DNA of 64,000 nt from Candidatus Bathyarchaeota archaeon A05DMB-4 (GCA_019685575.1 JABFQO010000007.1:1-64000), one strand, 5' to 3'. Positions 18,505 through 27,757 are shown, counted from the first letter of the stretch. Numbers and translations: made by a program. The notes: generated by a model from the sequence alone, not told the origin.

Positions 18505-19062
18505 TTACTGTATGTATGCTGAGCTGGATTTATCAAAGTTCCTAACAAGTTCCACATGATACTCCGAAGGCGGCTCGTTGTCCAAAGGAAGATGAGCCAC
18601 TTTTGGAAAATATGCACCGATTCCTTTTCTCGCCATCACAGTGGTCGGATGACCGTTCCCGAAGGCTAGAAGACAAACTTCTTCCGTTAAATCTTGCACC
18701 TGCCTCTCGTCCAAATACCCCAGGGAATGCAAGTATTCGTGTAACAAAAGTAGAAAGCAATAGGCGTTATAGATTTTCTTATCAGTTGTTTTAGACGCCA
18801 TTTTCAAGGGAGCCTTATTTACAACAATAATGTTCGAGCCGACAGGATAGAAAGCACCGATGAAGAAGCCTCGTTTCATGCCTAAATTTGCCAAGCCGAG
18901 CATCAAGCCCGCCCGGTGACGGTTAAGATACTGTCTGACCACACGTTTGACAAGCTCAAAAATGTCAGCTAAATCGGTTAGGCTCTCAAGTTCGCGAATG
19001 TTATTCTCTACACTTTGCAGTTTTCTCGACACTCCAGAAACAGAATACGAAACAAAGGGCAT
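18505..19062 (-). CDS. Putative HExxH metallopeptidase-like protein
   Basis: A 185-residue cytosolic protein that I do not recognise by name. A helix carries LLLHEYLHSLGYLDERQVQDLTEEV, so the zinc-type HEYLH is followed by a glutamate 13 residues later, the arrangement of many gluzincin-like peptidases. The N-terminal part is helical (RQYLNRHRAGLMLGLANLG), then a beta strand (SNIIVVNKAPL). No signal peptide or membrane span. It sits between a flavodoxin and a site-2 protease on the same strand, so an operon is possible. Peptidase function is inferred from the motif only. Confidence 0.75.
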   Translation of the reverse strand: MPFVSYSVSGVSRKLQSVENNIRELESLTDLADIFELVKRVVRQYLNRHRAGLMLGLANLGMKRGFFIGAFYPVGSNIIVVNKAPLKMASKTTDKKIYNAYCFLLLLHEYLHSLGYLDERQVQDLTEEVCLLAFGNGHPTTVMARKGIGAYFPKVAHLPLDNEPPSEYHVELVRNFDKSSSAYIQ

Positions 19063-19081
19063 TTCATAAACTTTGCTGAAA

Positions 19082-20212
19082 CTAGAAAATTGTTGCGAGA
19101 GGAACCACGCTGAGAAGGAATATGGCTATTAGGACAAAGACGAAAACCTTTCTGCCACTTGAAAGTTTTGAAACGTCATCCAATGGGCCGGGATGCCTAT
19201 AGAAGGACAAGAATAGCACGAAGAAAAACATAAGCCAGTACCCCATAACGAGTAGTACGGCTAAAGAAAAAAACGTAAGTACGTACAACGCGCGTTCTCC
19301 AAGCAAACTTCTCGCCGTATGCCCACCGTCTAGCATACCCGTCGGCAACAAGTTAAGCATAGTTACAATCATGCCCACCCAACCTGCGAACGCGACCGGA
19401 TGCAACAACAAAACACTGTTCCCGTTTGTTGGCCACTTGAGCATGGCGATAAAAAGGTCGAAAAGTATGGGCACGTTAATGGAAGAAGTATTAGGCGGCA
19501 TCTGAGATGCTGGAACCACTGGCGAGAGCATCACCCCAACCGCGGTTACCACCGCCGCGACTATGAACCCGATCACCGGACCACTGGCGCCCAAATCGAA
19601 AAGTGCATCTTTGTTAGGCGAAAGCGATTTTTGTTGGATAACTGCACCGAATGTGCCGATGGGTGGAAGGCCTGGTATGAAGTATGGATACGTCGCCTCT
19701 ACGCCGTGTTTATTGGCCGCTAGTTTATGTCCCATCTCGTGAGCGCCAAGTATGGCCAAAATTGCCACGGTGAACTCTGCAGCGCCCACGTAAGGGTTGG
19801 GTATGTATTCGGGTAAGCCCAATGAAAGAAAATAGCCAGAAAAATACGTGGCTCCGATCGTGGCTAAAAGGAGTAGGATATTGATCATGGGGCGGTAGGG
19901 TTTTGTGGTTGGTTTTGGAACAACACGTAGCACGGGTCTATCATTGATACGTCTCAGAAGAGGTAGAAGTTTCATTTCATCAAACTTTTTAATCAACCGC
20001 AAAAACGCAGCTTTAGAATCATTCCCAAGTTTCACGTAAAAAGTTGGAACCCCATGCTCCACTAATTTTTCCTCAACGAAAAACTCCGATTCTACGATGC
20101 TAGAAACCCTCTCGAACTGATTAATGTCAAACAGTTGCTCGGTCGGTATGGGCATATCACTCATGTTGAATCGGTAGTGAAATGGATGTGGAGGTATTAG
20201 AATATTATGCAT
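19082..20212 (-). CDS. Site-2 protease family (M50) membrane metalloprotease
   Basis: An intramembrane zinc protease of 376 residues with about seven hydrophobic segments. The zinc helix is ILGAHEMGHKLAANKHG, and the third ligand lies in NLLPTGMLDGGHTARSLLG. A cytosolic N-terminal domain (residues 1-105) precedes the first span. Such proteases release membrane-tethered regulators or clear signal peptides; the substrate is unknown. Met-17 (20164) is an alternative start, and neither start has a clear ribosome site. A presenilin-like protease also lies in this window. Confidence 0.92.
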   Translation of the reverse strand: MHNILIPPHPFHYRFNMSDMPIPTEQLFDINQFERVSSIVESEFFVEEKLVEHGVPTFYVKLGNDSKAAFLRLIKKFDEMKLLPLLRRINDRPVLRVVPKPTTKPYRPMINILLLLATIGATYFSGYFLSLGLPEYIPNPYVGAAEFTVAILAILGAHEMGHKLAANKHGVEATYPYFIPGLPPIGTFGAVIQQKSLSPNKDALFDLGASGPVIGFIVAAVVTAVGVMLSPVVPASQMPPNTSSINVPILFDLFIAMLKWPTNGNSVLLLHPVAFAGWVGMIVTMLNLLPTGMLDGGHTARSLLGERALYVLTFFSLAVLLVMGYWLMFFFVLFLSFYRHPGPLDDVSKLSSGRKVFVFVLIAIFLLSVVPLATIF

Positions 20213-20365
20213 GAATTGTTCGGAGTTGGATTTTGAGTCTAAACTACTAAAAACTTTTTAATAACGCTCTTTTGAGATAACGCTCTCGAGTACAACATAA
20301 GAAAAATGTTGACAATGTCATTACGTTCATGTTTGTATCCCGAAAACTAAGAGGGAGCCGAGCAA

Positions 20366-21571
20366 TTGAAAATAGCCATACTATACAGCCATCTAAAAGA
20401 GAAAGGTGGTGCAGAAAACGTCATATTCAAACAGACGGAGCTTCTTCACAATAGAGGACATGACACGTTATCTTATTTCGCCTACGTCGACAAAAAATTC
20501 AACAAACCCTCAAGCAACCCTCACTGTTATGTACGAAGCTTTTTTCGACCACTTATACCGCAAAACAAGACAACACGAATTCTTTTGTCGATTCCTCTTG
20601 CACCTTTAACGCTTGAAAGCTTCAAAGACGTCGACGTTTTACTCTGCCACGGATACGGTCCAGCACCGTGGATAGGCTACACCTTGAAAAAGTTGAAACG
20701 CCTAAAATATGTGAGTTACATTCATTCTCCTCCACGTTTTTTGTATCTTGCGCCCGAAGATAGAAACCTTTGGAGGTTCGATGATACTCGTGACCTAATT
20801 TTTTTACTTAGTAAAGTTGGTGGGCGATTATTGAAAAAATTGGATTATTTGGGAGTTCTTCACTCTGACAAGGTTTTAGTAAACAGTCAGTTTACTGCGC
20901 GCCGCATAAAAGCGATTTACGGAGTGGATCCGATTGTTTGTTATCCTCCAGTTGACATAAGAGTCTTCAAGCCTATAAAATCCAAGATCGTCAAGAAAAT
21001 TCGAGCTAAATTCGGCTGGCCCCTTATTCTATCGACTGGGCGGCTTGCAGCAGTGAAACGATGGGAATGGCTCGTGGAAATGATGCCTTATATCACTAAA
21101 AACTTCCCATCAGCAACCCTGGCAGTCACAGGTGAAATTTCTCGAGAAAACACTGCCTACGCACAGCAGTTAACGCGGCTAGCCACAATTTTAGGCGTAA
21201 AAGAGAACATAAAATTTCTAGGATTCCAACCGTTGAACGAGTTAATAGCTTTGTACAACGCTGCCGATGTTTACGTGTACCCTGTTCCTCGTGAGGATTT
21301 CGGCTTGGGACCCATCGAAGCGATGGCGTGTGGGACGCCCGCCGTTGTGTGGAATGACGGCGCAGGACCGTGTGAAACTGTGATTTCTGGAAAAACTGGT
21401 TTTAGAGCAACTCCATACTGCATAGAAGATTTCGCGGAAAAGACGATGAAAACACTCGACATAGACAAGGAATTCATGCGCGGCTTCGCTTATGATTTCG
21501 TGAAAAACACCTTTTCTCCTAAAAAACACTTGAAAACGTTGGAAAACACGCTCGAAGAAGTTGTTTCATAA
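20366..21571 (+). CDS. Family 4 glycosyltransferase
   Basis: A 401-residue GT-B enzyme. The N-terminal domain has the GGAEN loop (residues 14-18); the C-terminal domain has the nucleotide-sugar motif with the E-x7-E pattern EDFGLGPIEAMACGTPAV. Retaining transfer of a hexose is expected; donor and acceptor cannot be read. TTG 20366 is preceded by GAGGGAG. It lies 14 bases before another GT4 gene, so the pair probably acts on a common glycan or lipid. Confidence 0.9.
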   Translation: MKIAILYSHLKEKGGAENVIFKQTELLHNRGHDTLSYFAYVDKKFNKPSSNPHCYVRSFFRPLIPQNKTTRILLSIPLAPLTLESFKDVDVLLCHGYGPAPWIGYTLKKLKRLKYVSYIHSPPRFLYLAPEDRNLWRFDDTRDLIFLLSKVGGRLLKKLDYLGVLHSDKVLVNSQFTARRIKAIYGVDPIVCYPPVDIRVFKPIKSKIVKKIRAKFGWPLILSTGRLAAVKRWEWLVEMMPYITKNFPSATLAVTGEISRENTAYAQQLTRLATILGVKENIKFLGFQPLNELIALYNAADVYVYPVPREDFGLGPIEAMACGTPAVVWNDGAGPCETVISGKTGFRATPYCIEDFAEKTMKTLDIDKEFMRGFAYDFVKNTFSPKKHLKTLENTLEEVVS

Positions 21572-21585
21572 CGCGTGGCATATTC

Positions 21586-22860
21586 ATGAAGAAAGAAACA
21601 GGGATGCGGGTTTTCAGCGTATTTTTTCATCCAAGCATCTCTGTAACTGCAGTTGGTGGAGCAGAGAGACGTTTCTATGAAACAGTAAAATTTTTTGCAA
21701 GAAAGAACGTCCAAGTAGTTGTTCTGGAACCCAATTCGAGTCTGTTGAAGAAAAATTATGGCGTTTACAAGGTTCACGAATTATCACGTCCCTTTTCTGA
21801 GGCGAAGGGCTGGCTGGCCATTTATTTAGATTGGGTTCTGTGGACGTTGCTTGCTTGTTTTCGCGCCGTCACACTTGTACTTAAAGAAGCATGCCAAATC
21901 ATTTTATCCCCAAACAACACTGCGCCAAACATTATTCCTGCCTATCTTGCGCACGTAGTAACCCATCGACCACTCTGTGTAATCGCACATCATATCGACG
22001 TGCCCTCAGAAAACGTTCAACCTACTTTTGGAAACATTTTCTGCACGTACAGGGAAATCGGTTACTCAATGTTCACTTCTTTTATCAAGTCATCAGCGTT
22101 TCTCGTAATGGTCATGATGTTAAAGAAAGCCGACGCTTGCATCACGGTCTCAAATTTCACCGCAAAAACGCTAGTCAGACTCGGCGTTAAAGCAGAAAGA
22201 ATCTCAGTCAGCGGAAACGCTGTTGACACACGATTGACCATACACCCCGACCCATACGAAAATAAGCAATTCGACGCAGTTTTTGTTGGACGAATTGCAA
22301 AAGAAAAGGGCATCTTCGACCTTTTGCAGGTGTGGCGAGAAGTTCTCCGAAAAAACAATTCTGCACGGCTTTTAATTATCGGTAGTGGACCAGAAACTCA
22401 AAAAGTTAAGGATTTTATTAAAGACTCAACATTGCAAAACAATGTTATTGTTTGCGGACGTGTTGATGATAAGACGCTGTATTATCTGATGAAAGCCAGC
22501 AGAGTTTTCGTGTTTCCCAGCAGGTTTGAAGGATGGGGGTTGTCTGTTGCTGAGGCGATGGCTTGTGGTTTACCCGTGATTTGTTACGATATACCGGCGT
22601 TGAGAGAAGTCTTCGGTCGTTGTGAGAGTGTTTTTCTTGTTCCAGCGGGAGATGTAGGAAGGTTTTCTGAGGTGGCATTGGGAATTCTTAACAAGCGAAA
22701 AAAGGAATACGAAAGATTGGCTAAAATCTCGAGAAACTATGTCAACCATTTCTCTTGGGATAGCATTGCCACGGAAGATTTGCGGGTGATTAAAAAAGCA
22801 TGCATGTTAAGCTTGACTGGTGGTGCGAGTGGGTTCTACACAAAGAATGCAGTAGGTTAG
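21586..22860 (+). CDS. Family 4 glycosyltransferase
   Basis: A 424-residue GT-B enzyme. GGAERRFYET forms the N-terminal acceptor loop; the C-terminal Rossmann domain has FVGRIAKEKGIFDLL, IIGSGPE and the E-x7-E motif FEGWGLSVAEAMACGLPVI. A hydrophobic insertion (about 65-90 and 155-190) suggests membrane association. It begins 14 bases after the previous glycosyltransferase. The stop is three bases from the end of the convergent nrdD gene. Confidence 0.9.
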   Translation: MKKETGMRVFSVFFHPSISVTAVGGAERRFYETVKFFARKNVQVVVLEPNSSLLKKNYGVYKVHELSRPFSEAKGWLAIYLDWVLWTLLACFRAVTLVLKEACQIILSPNNTAPNIIPAYLAHVVTHRPLCVIAHHIDVPSENVQPTFGNIFCTYREIGYSMFTSFIKSSAFLVMVMMLKKADACITVSNFTAKTLVRLGVKAERISVSGNAVDTRLTIHPDPYENKQFDAVFVGRIAKEKGIFDLLQVWREVLRKNNSARLLIIGSGPETQKVKDFIKDSTLQNNVIVCGRVDDKTLYYLMKASRVFVFPSRFEGWGLSVAEAMACGLPVICYDIPALREVFGRCESVFLVPAGDVGRFSEVALGILNKRKKEYERLAKISRNYVNHFSWDSIATEDLRVIKKACMLSLTGGASGFYTKNAVG

Positions 22861-22863
22861 GCG

Positions 22864-24966
22864 TTAAATTTCGTATCTGTGCCTATCCTTAAACTCCTGC
22901 ACTTTACCTGAATTCCAGCCTCTCACGCGCTGATAATATCCAGTTACTCGTGACCAGTATTCCAAATCCTCTCCCGACGCGCCGCATTTTTTACAGGCTT
23001 GCAGTCTTCCGCCTTCCACAGTGCTACAGTTCTGGCAGATCGTCAAGTCTCGCGTGTAGGTGAAGTAAGCCGACAAACTGTTTGTTGCGATTTTCTTGGT
23101 CAACGCCCACATAGCCTCAGGAGAAGGATTGTTTTCCCCAAGCCAAACATGCAAAATTGCTCCGCCGCGTGTTAAGGGATGGAAACTGGCTTCGATATTA
23201 ATCCTGTCGACCAAAGGCAAAGCAGAGGAAGGACGTACATGCGAACTGTTCGTATAATAAACTGCTCCGCTGTTAACGTCGCCCTGCACTACCGCTTTAT
23301 CACCGAACGCCTTCAAATCAATCATCGCCAACCTATGTGCGCAACTTTCTGCCGGTGTTTGTATGCAACCAAACCTGTAGCCTGTTTCCTTCGCATACTC
23401 GTTCGTCCGTTCGACCATGTGTTTTATAACGCGGAGTCCAAATCGCCAAGCGTCGCCGCCTTCATGCAACTCCTTCCCCAAATGCGCCTTTAACATTTCA
23501 TTCAAGCCCACAAACCCGATGTTTAAGACTTGTTTGTCAATGTTTAAGTACGGTTCGCCGTCACAGTCCATACCGCAAAACGGCAAGGCGCCTTCCTTAA
23601 GCCTCTCTCTGATAATCTGTTGCTTAACAAACAAAGCCTCTCGAGCCAAATCCATACGTCGGTTCAGAATCTCAAAAAACCGCGCATCGTCACCCTTCGC
23701 CTCGTACGCAATTCTGGGCAAGTTAATCGTAACTACTTGCAAGCTCCCCATCCTAAGTGCGCCTCGGTGGAAGTCTTCCAGCTCGTCACTGTCAGGCGTG
23801 AAAATGAGCCTACAGCATTGACTGTTCACGATGTCAGGCATGTATGAGGGGCAAAGGTTAAGATAGTAAGGAGTCCCAAATTTTGCCGCAAGCTTTGAAA
23901 CTTTCAAGTATTCTTCATCGAATTCATCGATGTACTCTCTTCGCAGTTTAACTTCGCACTTTGGAAAATTAAATGGTTTTCCAACATAGTCGCCCTGCAA
24001 ATACACATCCAAAATAGCGTTGAAGAACATGTTAGCTTCATCATAAAAGCTTCCATAAGTTTCGCTTTCGCTCACTTTTCCGCCGGGTAACACTGCGGGC
24101 ACATCCCAAATAATCTTTGGTACCGCGCACTCTAACGCGATTGATGAGAATACTGTTTGACCGCCCCGTGCAACGTACATCTGCGACATCTCATAAATAT
24201 ACATCTGCGCCAACTGCTTCATCCTCTCGTAGGGCAACCCACGCACAAAAGGCGCCAACCAAACGTTAAAGAAATCATAGCCTTGCCCACCAGCCCAATT
24301 CGTCTGTGCCGCAGCCAAAGCTTTCGCGGCATGCAAAATTGCTACTTCTGGATGTTTAGCGGGACCAGCAACAGCTGTGTGCACCCCCTGACCATCCACA
24401 ACCAAACCTTTCTTTAAGAAAAACCGCAAATCATGTTCTTGGCAGAAAGGCCTTGTGGCGAAATACTCCAAATCGTGAATGTGAATTGCACCTTCGATGT
24501 GTGCATCAGCGAGGTGTGGCGGAAGACAACTCAGTAGCGCGTACTGATCAAAAATGTTATCAGCAGCTAATTTGTGAATTGTTTCAGGGTTATGTTGCAA
24601 GTTTGCGTTTTCCCGGTCGCCCGCCATGATTAGTTTCTCGACGTCGAACAACGGTAATCCCAGACGGGTATACCTTGCGCGTTCATACTCCAGATTGTGC
24701 TCAAGCAAGGAAACACACACAAATTCTCGAATTAAAGGCCCAGACAAAAACTCCAAATCCAGCTTCTTAATTTTGTCCGCTACGCTGAGCGCAATTTTTT
24801 CCGCAACTTCGGTTGGCAACTTGGTTTCTTTCATGAGCGAATTCTTTATTCTTTCATGGTCGAAATTTTCAAACATTATTTTTGACGTTCGGACTCGGGG
24901 AAAGTATTTGAGCGAATCTACTCTGAATTCTACAGTGACCAACAAAACCACCGCAGTCACACACAT
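22864..24966 (-). CDS. nrdD: Anaerobic (class III) ribonucleoside-triphosphate reductase
   Basis: Oxygen-sensitive glycyl-radical enzyme making dNTPs, 700 residues. An ATP-cone allosteric domain (about 28-115) starts at VRTSKIMFENFDHERI. The core keeps the active-site cysteines (RPFCQEHDLRFF; SYMPDIVNSQCCRLIF), INLPRIAYEAKGDDARFF, and a C-terminal zinc ribbon (Cys 644, 647, 658, 661) next to the radical loop RVTGYYQRV (Gly-676). ATG 24966 lies about 26 bases after a TATA element, so the message may be leaderless. No nrdG activase is in the window. A degenerate paralogue lies directly upstream on the same strand. Confidence 0.96.
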   Translation of the reverse strand: MCVTAVVLLVTVEFRVDSLKYFPRVRTSKIMFENFDHERIKNSLMKETKLPTEVAEKIALSVADKIKKLDLEFLSGPLIREFVCVSLLEHNLEYERARYTRLGLPLFDVEKLIMAGDRENANLQHNPETIHKLAADNIFDQYALLSCLPPHLADAHIEGAIHIHDLEYFATRPFCQEHDLRFFLKKGLVVDGQGVHTAVAGPAKHPEVAILHAAKALAAAQTNWAGGQGYDFFNVWLAPFVRGLPYERMKQLAQMYIYEMSQMYVARGGQTVFSSIALECAVPKIIWDVPAVLPGGKVSESETYGSFYDEANMFFNAILDVYLQGDYVGKPFNFPKCEVKLRREYIDEFDEEYLKVSKLAAKFGTPYYLNLCPSYMPDIVNSQCCRLIFTPDSDELEDFHRGALRMGSLQVVTINLPRIAYEAKGDDARFFEILNRRMDLAREALFVKQQIIRERLKEGALPFCGMDCDGEPYLNIDKQVLNIGFVGLNEMLKAHLGKELHEGGDAWRFGLRVIKHMVERTNEYAKETGYRFGCIQTPAESCAHRLAMIDLKAFGDKAVVQGDVNSGAVYYTNSSHVRPSSALPLVDRINIEASFHPLTRGGAILHVWLGENNPSPEAMWALTKKIATNSLSAYFTYTRDLTICQNCSTVEGGRLQACKKCGASGEDLEYWSRVTGYYQRVRGWNSGKVQEFKDRHRYEI

Positions 24967-24989
24967 ATGCGGATTAAGCTCTTAGATTT

Positions 24990-25012
24990 TTTATACAATT
25001 TTTTTGTATAAA
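24990..25012 (-). promoter_or_regulatory. Perfect 9-5-9 palindrome overlapping the nrdD TATA box
   Basis: TTTATACAA at 24990-24998 and TTGTATAAA at 25004-25012 are exact inverted repeats around five T residues. On the nrdD strand the proximal arm gives TTGTATAAAAAA, whose TATAAA core is centred about 26 bases from ATG 24966. A dimeric protein bound here would block TBP. The rest of the 24967-25179 gap is A/T-rich. Confidence 0.65.
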
Positions 25013-25179
25013 CCACGAGTTTAGCTGGCGAAATCTATATTCAGCTTAGACGGAAAACTGTTCAAAAAACGCACGGTATTTCTTTATCTAATTTTTTTGA
25101 ATAAATTATATAAAATTTTAAACTATATGTCAGCCAGATTTACACGAATAATATGCATTTGAGACGGTAAAAATGCTTG

Positions 25180-27405
25180 CTACGTCTGAGAGTTATGTTG
25201 CTGGTATTTTGTCGAGGTTCTCGTAAAAGTTTTAAGTCCGTCCACGTTGCCGCATGAGGGGCATTTCGGGAGTGCGGCGTAAGTTAGCTTTCCACAATGT
25301 GTGCAGTGGCTGAGGGTTTGGTCATAGGTGAAAAGTCCAATGTTGAACGTGTTTACGATTTGTTTCGTGTTTGACAATAATTCCTCGGCGTTTTGTGTGT
25401 TTTTTCGGAGAGATAAAAGCGTGATGTGCCCTCCGCGGGTAAGTTTGTGAAAGGGTTCTTCCGTCGACAGGCGTTCTTGCCAAGGAATTTCTAGATTAAA
25501 CGGTATTATACCAACGTTGGTGTAGGCAGGTTTTTCTTTGCTGCCTTGTGCGTTAATTTTTGCCCAGCCGAATCTTTCGGCATCGAGTTGAGCGAACCGT
25601 GTTGCAGCTTCTGGGCTGGAGAGCATTGACGTTACCACGCGGGTCTCGGGTTTTCTTGAGAATTCCTTGGCACGTTGGGCTATGGTTTCTGCGATTTTTT
25701 CTGCAAGTTTTAGGGCTTCTTTGTCGGTTTGTATTGGTTTTCCGATAAGAGCCTTTGTTGCTTCGTTTAATCCTGTAAAACTGATAGTTCGTGTGGAGTT
25801 TTCGTGACGGTGATAGTTTTCGTTGTTTCGAGTTTGTGAAAGGAAGGGCAGCAGTTTTTCTTCAAGACGTTGTTTAATGGTTTGATGCTTAATTTCTAAG
25901 GCGTGGGCCGCGGTTTCTAGTTGTTCCTCGAGTTGTTGAAAGAATTTTGCTTCTTCTTTTTCGTTTTGGTAGGCGATTCTGGGTAAATTAATCGCTATAG
26001 TGTCGAGGTTGCCTGTTCTCATTGTGTCGATTTCCCAATCTTCTTTCCATTCGTTTCCTATGCGGGTGCCAGTGGCAGCGTAGGTGGCACATGTTTGTTT
26101 TTCTGGGAAATAATTGGCGAAATAGGGTGTGCCGGTAAGAGTTGCTAGTTGGTGGGCCAATAGAAGAATGGGCTGGGTTTCGGTTTTGTTAAGGTTTTCT
26201 GGGCGAAGTTTTATTATTATGCTGGGGTTGAATGAGGGTTTTTGTTTGTTTTCGTCGAGGATTATTTTTAGAAGAAGATGGGCAAGTTTCTGAGTTTCTT
26301 CTTCGAACTCGGCATAAAAGCCGTTTGTTTTTTCCTCTGCCCCTTCGGCGATCTTTTCTTTAAAGAAATCGGGAACAGTTAGTTCGATGCCAAGTGTAAC
26401 TTGGATCGGCATGCTGTTTGAGGTTTGTGTTTGGTTGAGGTTTTGGAGAAAGAGTTGTAGTTTTTCTTCTATTTCTATTGTAGTCATGTTTTTGGTGAAA
26501 GGTGCAAGGAAGATGTTGAAGTAGTCGATTGTTTGTTCGCTATTAATCTCTCTTGACGCGTTTTGAAGTACGTTCAGCGTGATTGCAAGTGCTTGGTCAA
26601 GGTTTTTTGGTGGTTTGCCTAGGCCGTTTTTTAGAAAATAGCGTAGGTCGTGGATGATTTCGTTGGGTTTGAGTATCCATGTGCCGAGGTTTTCGAGGTG
26701 GATAGCGCCGGACATATGAGCGTCGGAAATGTCGCGTGGCAACACGTTTAGCAGTGTGTATTCCTCTATTACAGCGTCGCCCGCGGCTTTGTGGACGGCT
26801 TCTACGTTTGGCGTGTTGGTTTTGGCTGTGTTTTTTATTAATTGTGTGACGTCGTATACTGGAACGCCGAGGCGTGTGAGTTTGTGCCTGTACTCTTCTA
26901 ATCCTTTTTCGAGGAGGATTGTGTTAACGATTTCGCGGATGAGTGGTGCGGTTAGGTATTTTGTTTTGAATTCTTGTAGGCGTTTTTCTGTTTCTCGGGC
27001 GATGTTCTGAGCTAGATTTACTGGTACGTTGGCTTCTTTTATGAGGCTCAGTGCGATTTTGTTGCGGTCGAATTCTTCCATTGCTAGGCGTGAAGTACGG
27101 ACGAGTATTTTTCGGCGTTTGAAGGTGTGTTTTTCGATTTCTTCGCTGATGTCGACGATCATCTTGCCCAAGTCGGTGAGTTTGTATTTTTTGGTTTCCA
27201 CATCGGGTTCAATGAGGTCGGTTTTGAGAAGAAATTTAAGGTGGTAGGCGAATCTGCCAGCGTCTTTGGTTTGGTTAAGTTTGAGATTGTTCATGATCTT
27301 CGTGTACGAGAGCGAACCTTTGTCGTAAAGAAGAGTCAACACTTGAAGACGGATGCCGCTGGATACGGCTTTGAGAATTTTCACTCCTTTTCTTGTATGC
27401 GACAA
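25180..27405 (-). CDS. HTH-ATP-cone-NrdD fusion, probable inactive reductase homologue
   Basis: A 741-residue protein. Residues about 8-85 form an ArsR-like winged helix (AVSSGIRLQVLTLLYDKG; AGRFAYHLKFLLKTDLIE; KLTDLGKMI). An ATP cone follows (VRTSRLAMEEFDRNKIALSL, about 98-190), then a full-length NrdD-like domain aligning with the neighbour (INLPRIAYQ; FTGLNEATKALIGKP; LTRGGHITLLSL) and a zinc ribbon (Cys 701, 704, 715, 718). The radical loop RVTGYYQR is replaced by RTSTKYQQ, so Gly becomes Thr-732, and the last 15 residues are missing. The active-site Cys in RPFCQEHDLR is lost (KPNEIIHDLR), as is the CCR pair. TTG 27405 has GGAG upstream. Most likely a nucleotide-sensing regulator; the function is inferred. 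Confidence 0.85.
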   Translation of the reverse strand: MSHTRKGVKILKAVSSGIRLQVLTLLYDKGSLSYTKIMNNLKLNQTKDAGRFAYHLKFLLKTDLIEPDVETKKYKLTDLGKMIVDISEEIEKHTFKRRKILVRTSRLAMEEFDRNKIALSLIKEANVPVNLAQNIARETEKRLQEFKTKYLTAPLIREIVNTILLEKGLEEYRHKLTRLGVPVYDVTQLIKNTAKTNTPNVEAVHKAAGDAVIEEYTLLNVLPRDISDAHMSGAIHLENLGTWILKPNEIIHDLRYFLKNGLGKPPKNLDQALAITLNVLQNASREINSEQTIDYFNIFLAPFTKNMTTIEIEEKLQLFLQNLNQTQTSNSMPIQVTLGIELTVPDFFKEKIAEGAEEKTNGFYAEFEEETQKLAHLLLKIILDENKQKPSFNPSIIIKLRPENLNKTETQPILLLAHQLATLTGTPYFANYFPEKQTCATYAATGTRIGNEWKEDWEIDTMRTGNLDTIAINLPRIAYQNEKEEAKFFQQLEEQLETAAHALEIKHQTIKQRLEEKLLPFLSQTRNNENYHRHENSTRTISFTGLNEATKALIGKPIQTDKEALKLAEKIAETIAQRAKEFSRKPETRVVTSMLSSPEAATRFAQLDAERFGWAKINAQGSKEKPAYTNVGIIPFNLEIPWQERLSTEEPFHKLTRGGHITLLSLRKNTQNAEELLSNTKQIVNTFNIGLFTYDQTLSHCTHCGKLTYAALPKCPSCGNVDGLKTFTRTSTKYQQHNSQT

Positions 27406-27505
27406 AGGCTTTTCTCCATTATTAGGGGTGCTAATTGTATTCGCAGTTGTAAGGTTTAAAGTTTAAGCGAGTTTCCTCTGTTCGTGTCAGTTTCTCTGCG
27501 CCTCC

Positions 27506-27549
27506 TTAGGTCCCTTTTCCATATATGCTCCTATTAGACTCCAAATATA
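27506..27549 (-). repeat. 11-bp-phased promoter element, copy D
   Basis: Read on the minus strand this copy consists of TATATTTGGAG, TCTAATAGGAG, CATATATGGAA and AAGGGACCTAA, each 11 bases and contiguous. It matches units 2-5 of the three plus-strand copies with few changes, but lacks unit 1 and the upstream hairpin. It points towards the HTH-NrdD fusion, whose TTG lies about 100 bases downstream. Confidence 0.8.
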
Positions 27550-27680
27550 GTTAGGCGTTTTTTTATCCTTGCATTGGAGTTTTTGAGTTGTTCAATTTCT
27601 TTTACCAAAGCAGGATAAACATAACCTGAAATACCATTAATCCCAGCATCACCCCCTCCATTCGCACAAAAATCCAAAAA

Positions 27681-27757
27681 AGTGAACTCTTGGTTCTCTG
27701 TTCATATTTGGGGTGTATTTGGAGCCTAATAGGATCATATATGGAAGAGGGCCTAGA
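27681..27757 (+). repeat. 11-bp-phased promoter element, copy A
   Basis: An inverted repeat (AGTGAAC 27681-27687, GTTCTCT 27693-27699) precedes five contiguous 11-base units from 27703: CATATTTGGGG, TGTATTTGGAG, CCTAATAGGAT, CATATATGGAA, GAGGGCCTAGA. It points to the membrane-protein gene beginning near 27909. CATATATG (27736-27743) may be the TATA box. Confidence 0.85.

Noticed and set aside
22864-27405. Simple tandem duplication giving two working reductases
   Set aside because: The second copy has lost the radical glycine, the active-site cysteines and the C-terminal tail, and carries a new HTH.
27506-27757. CRISPR-like array
   Set aside because: The 11-base units are contiguous with no spacers, and no cas gene is in the window.
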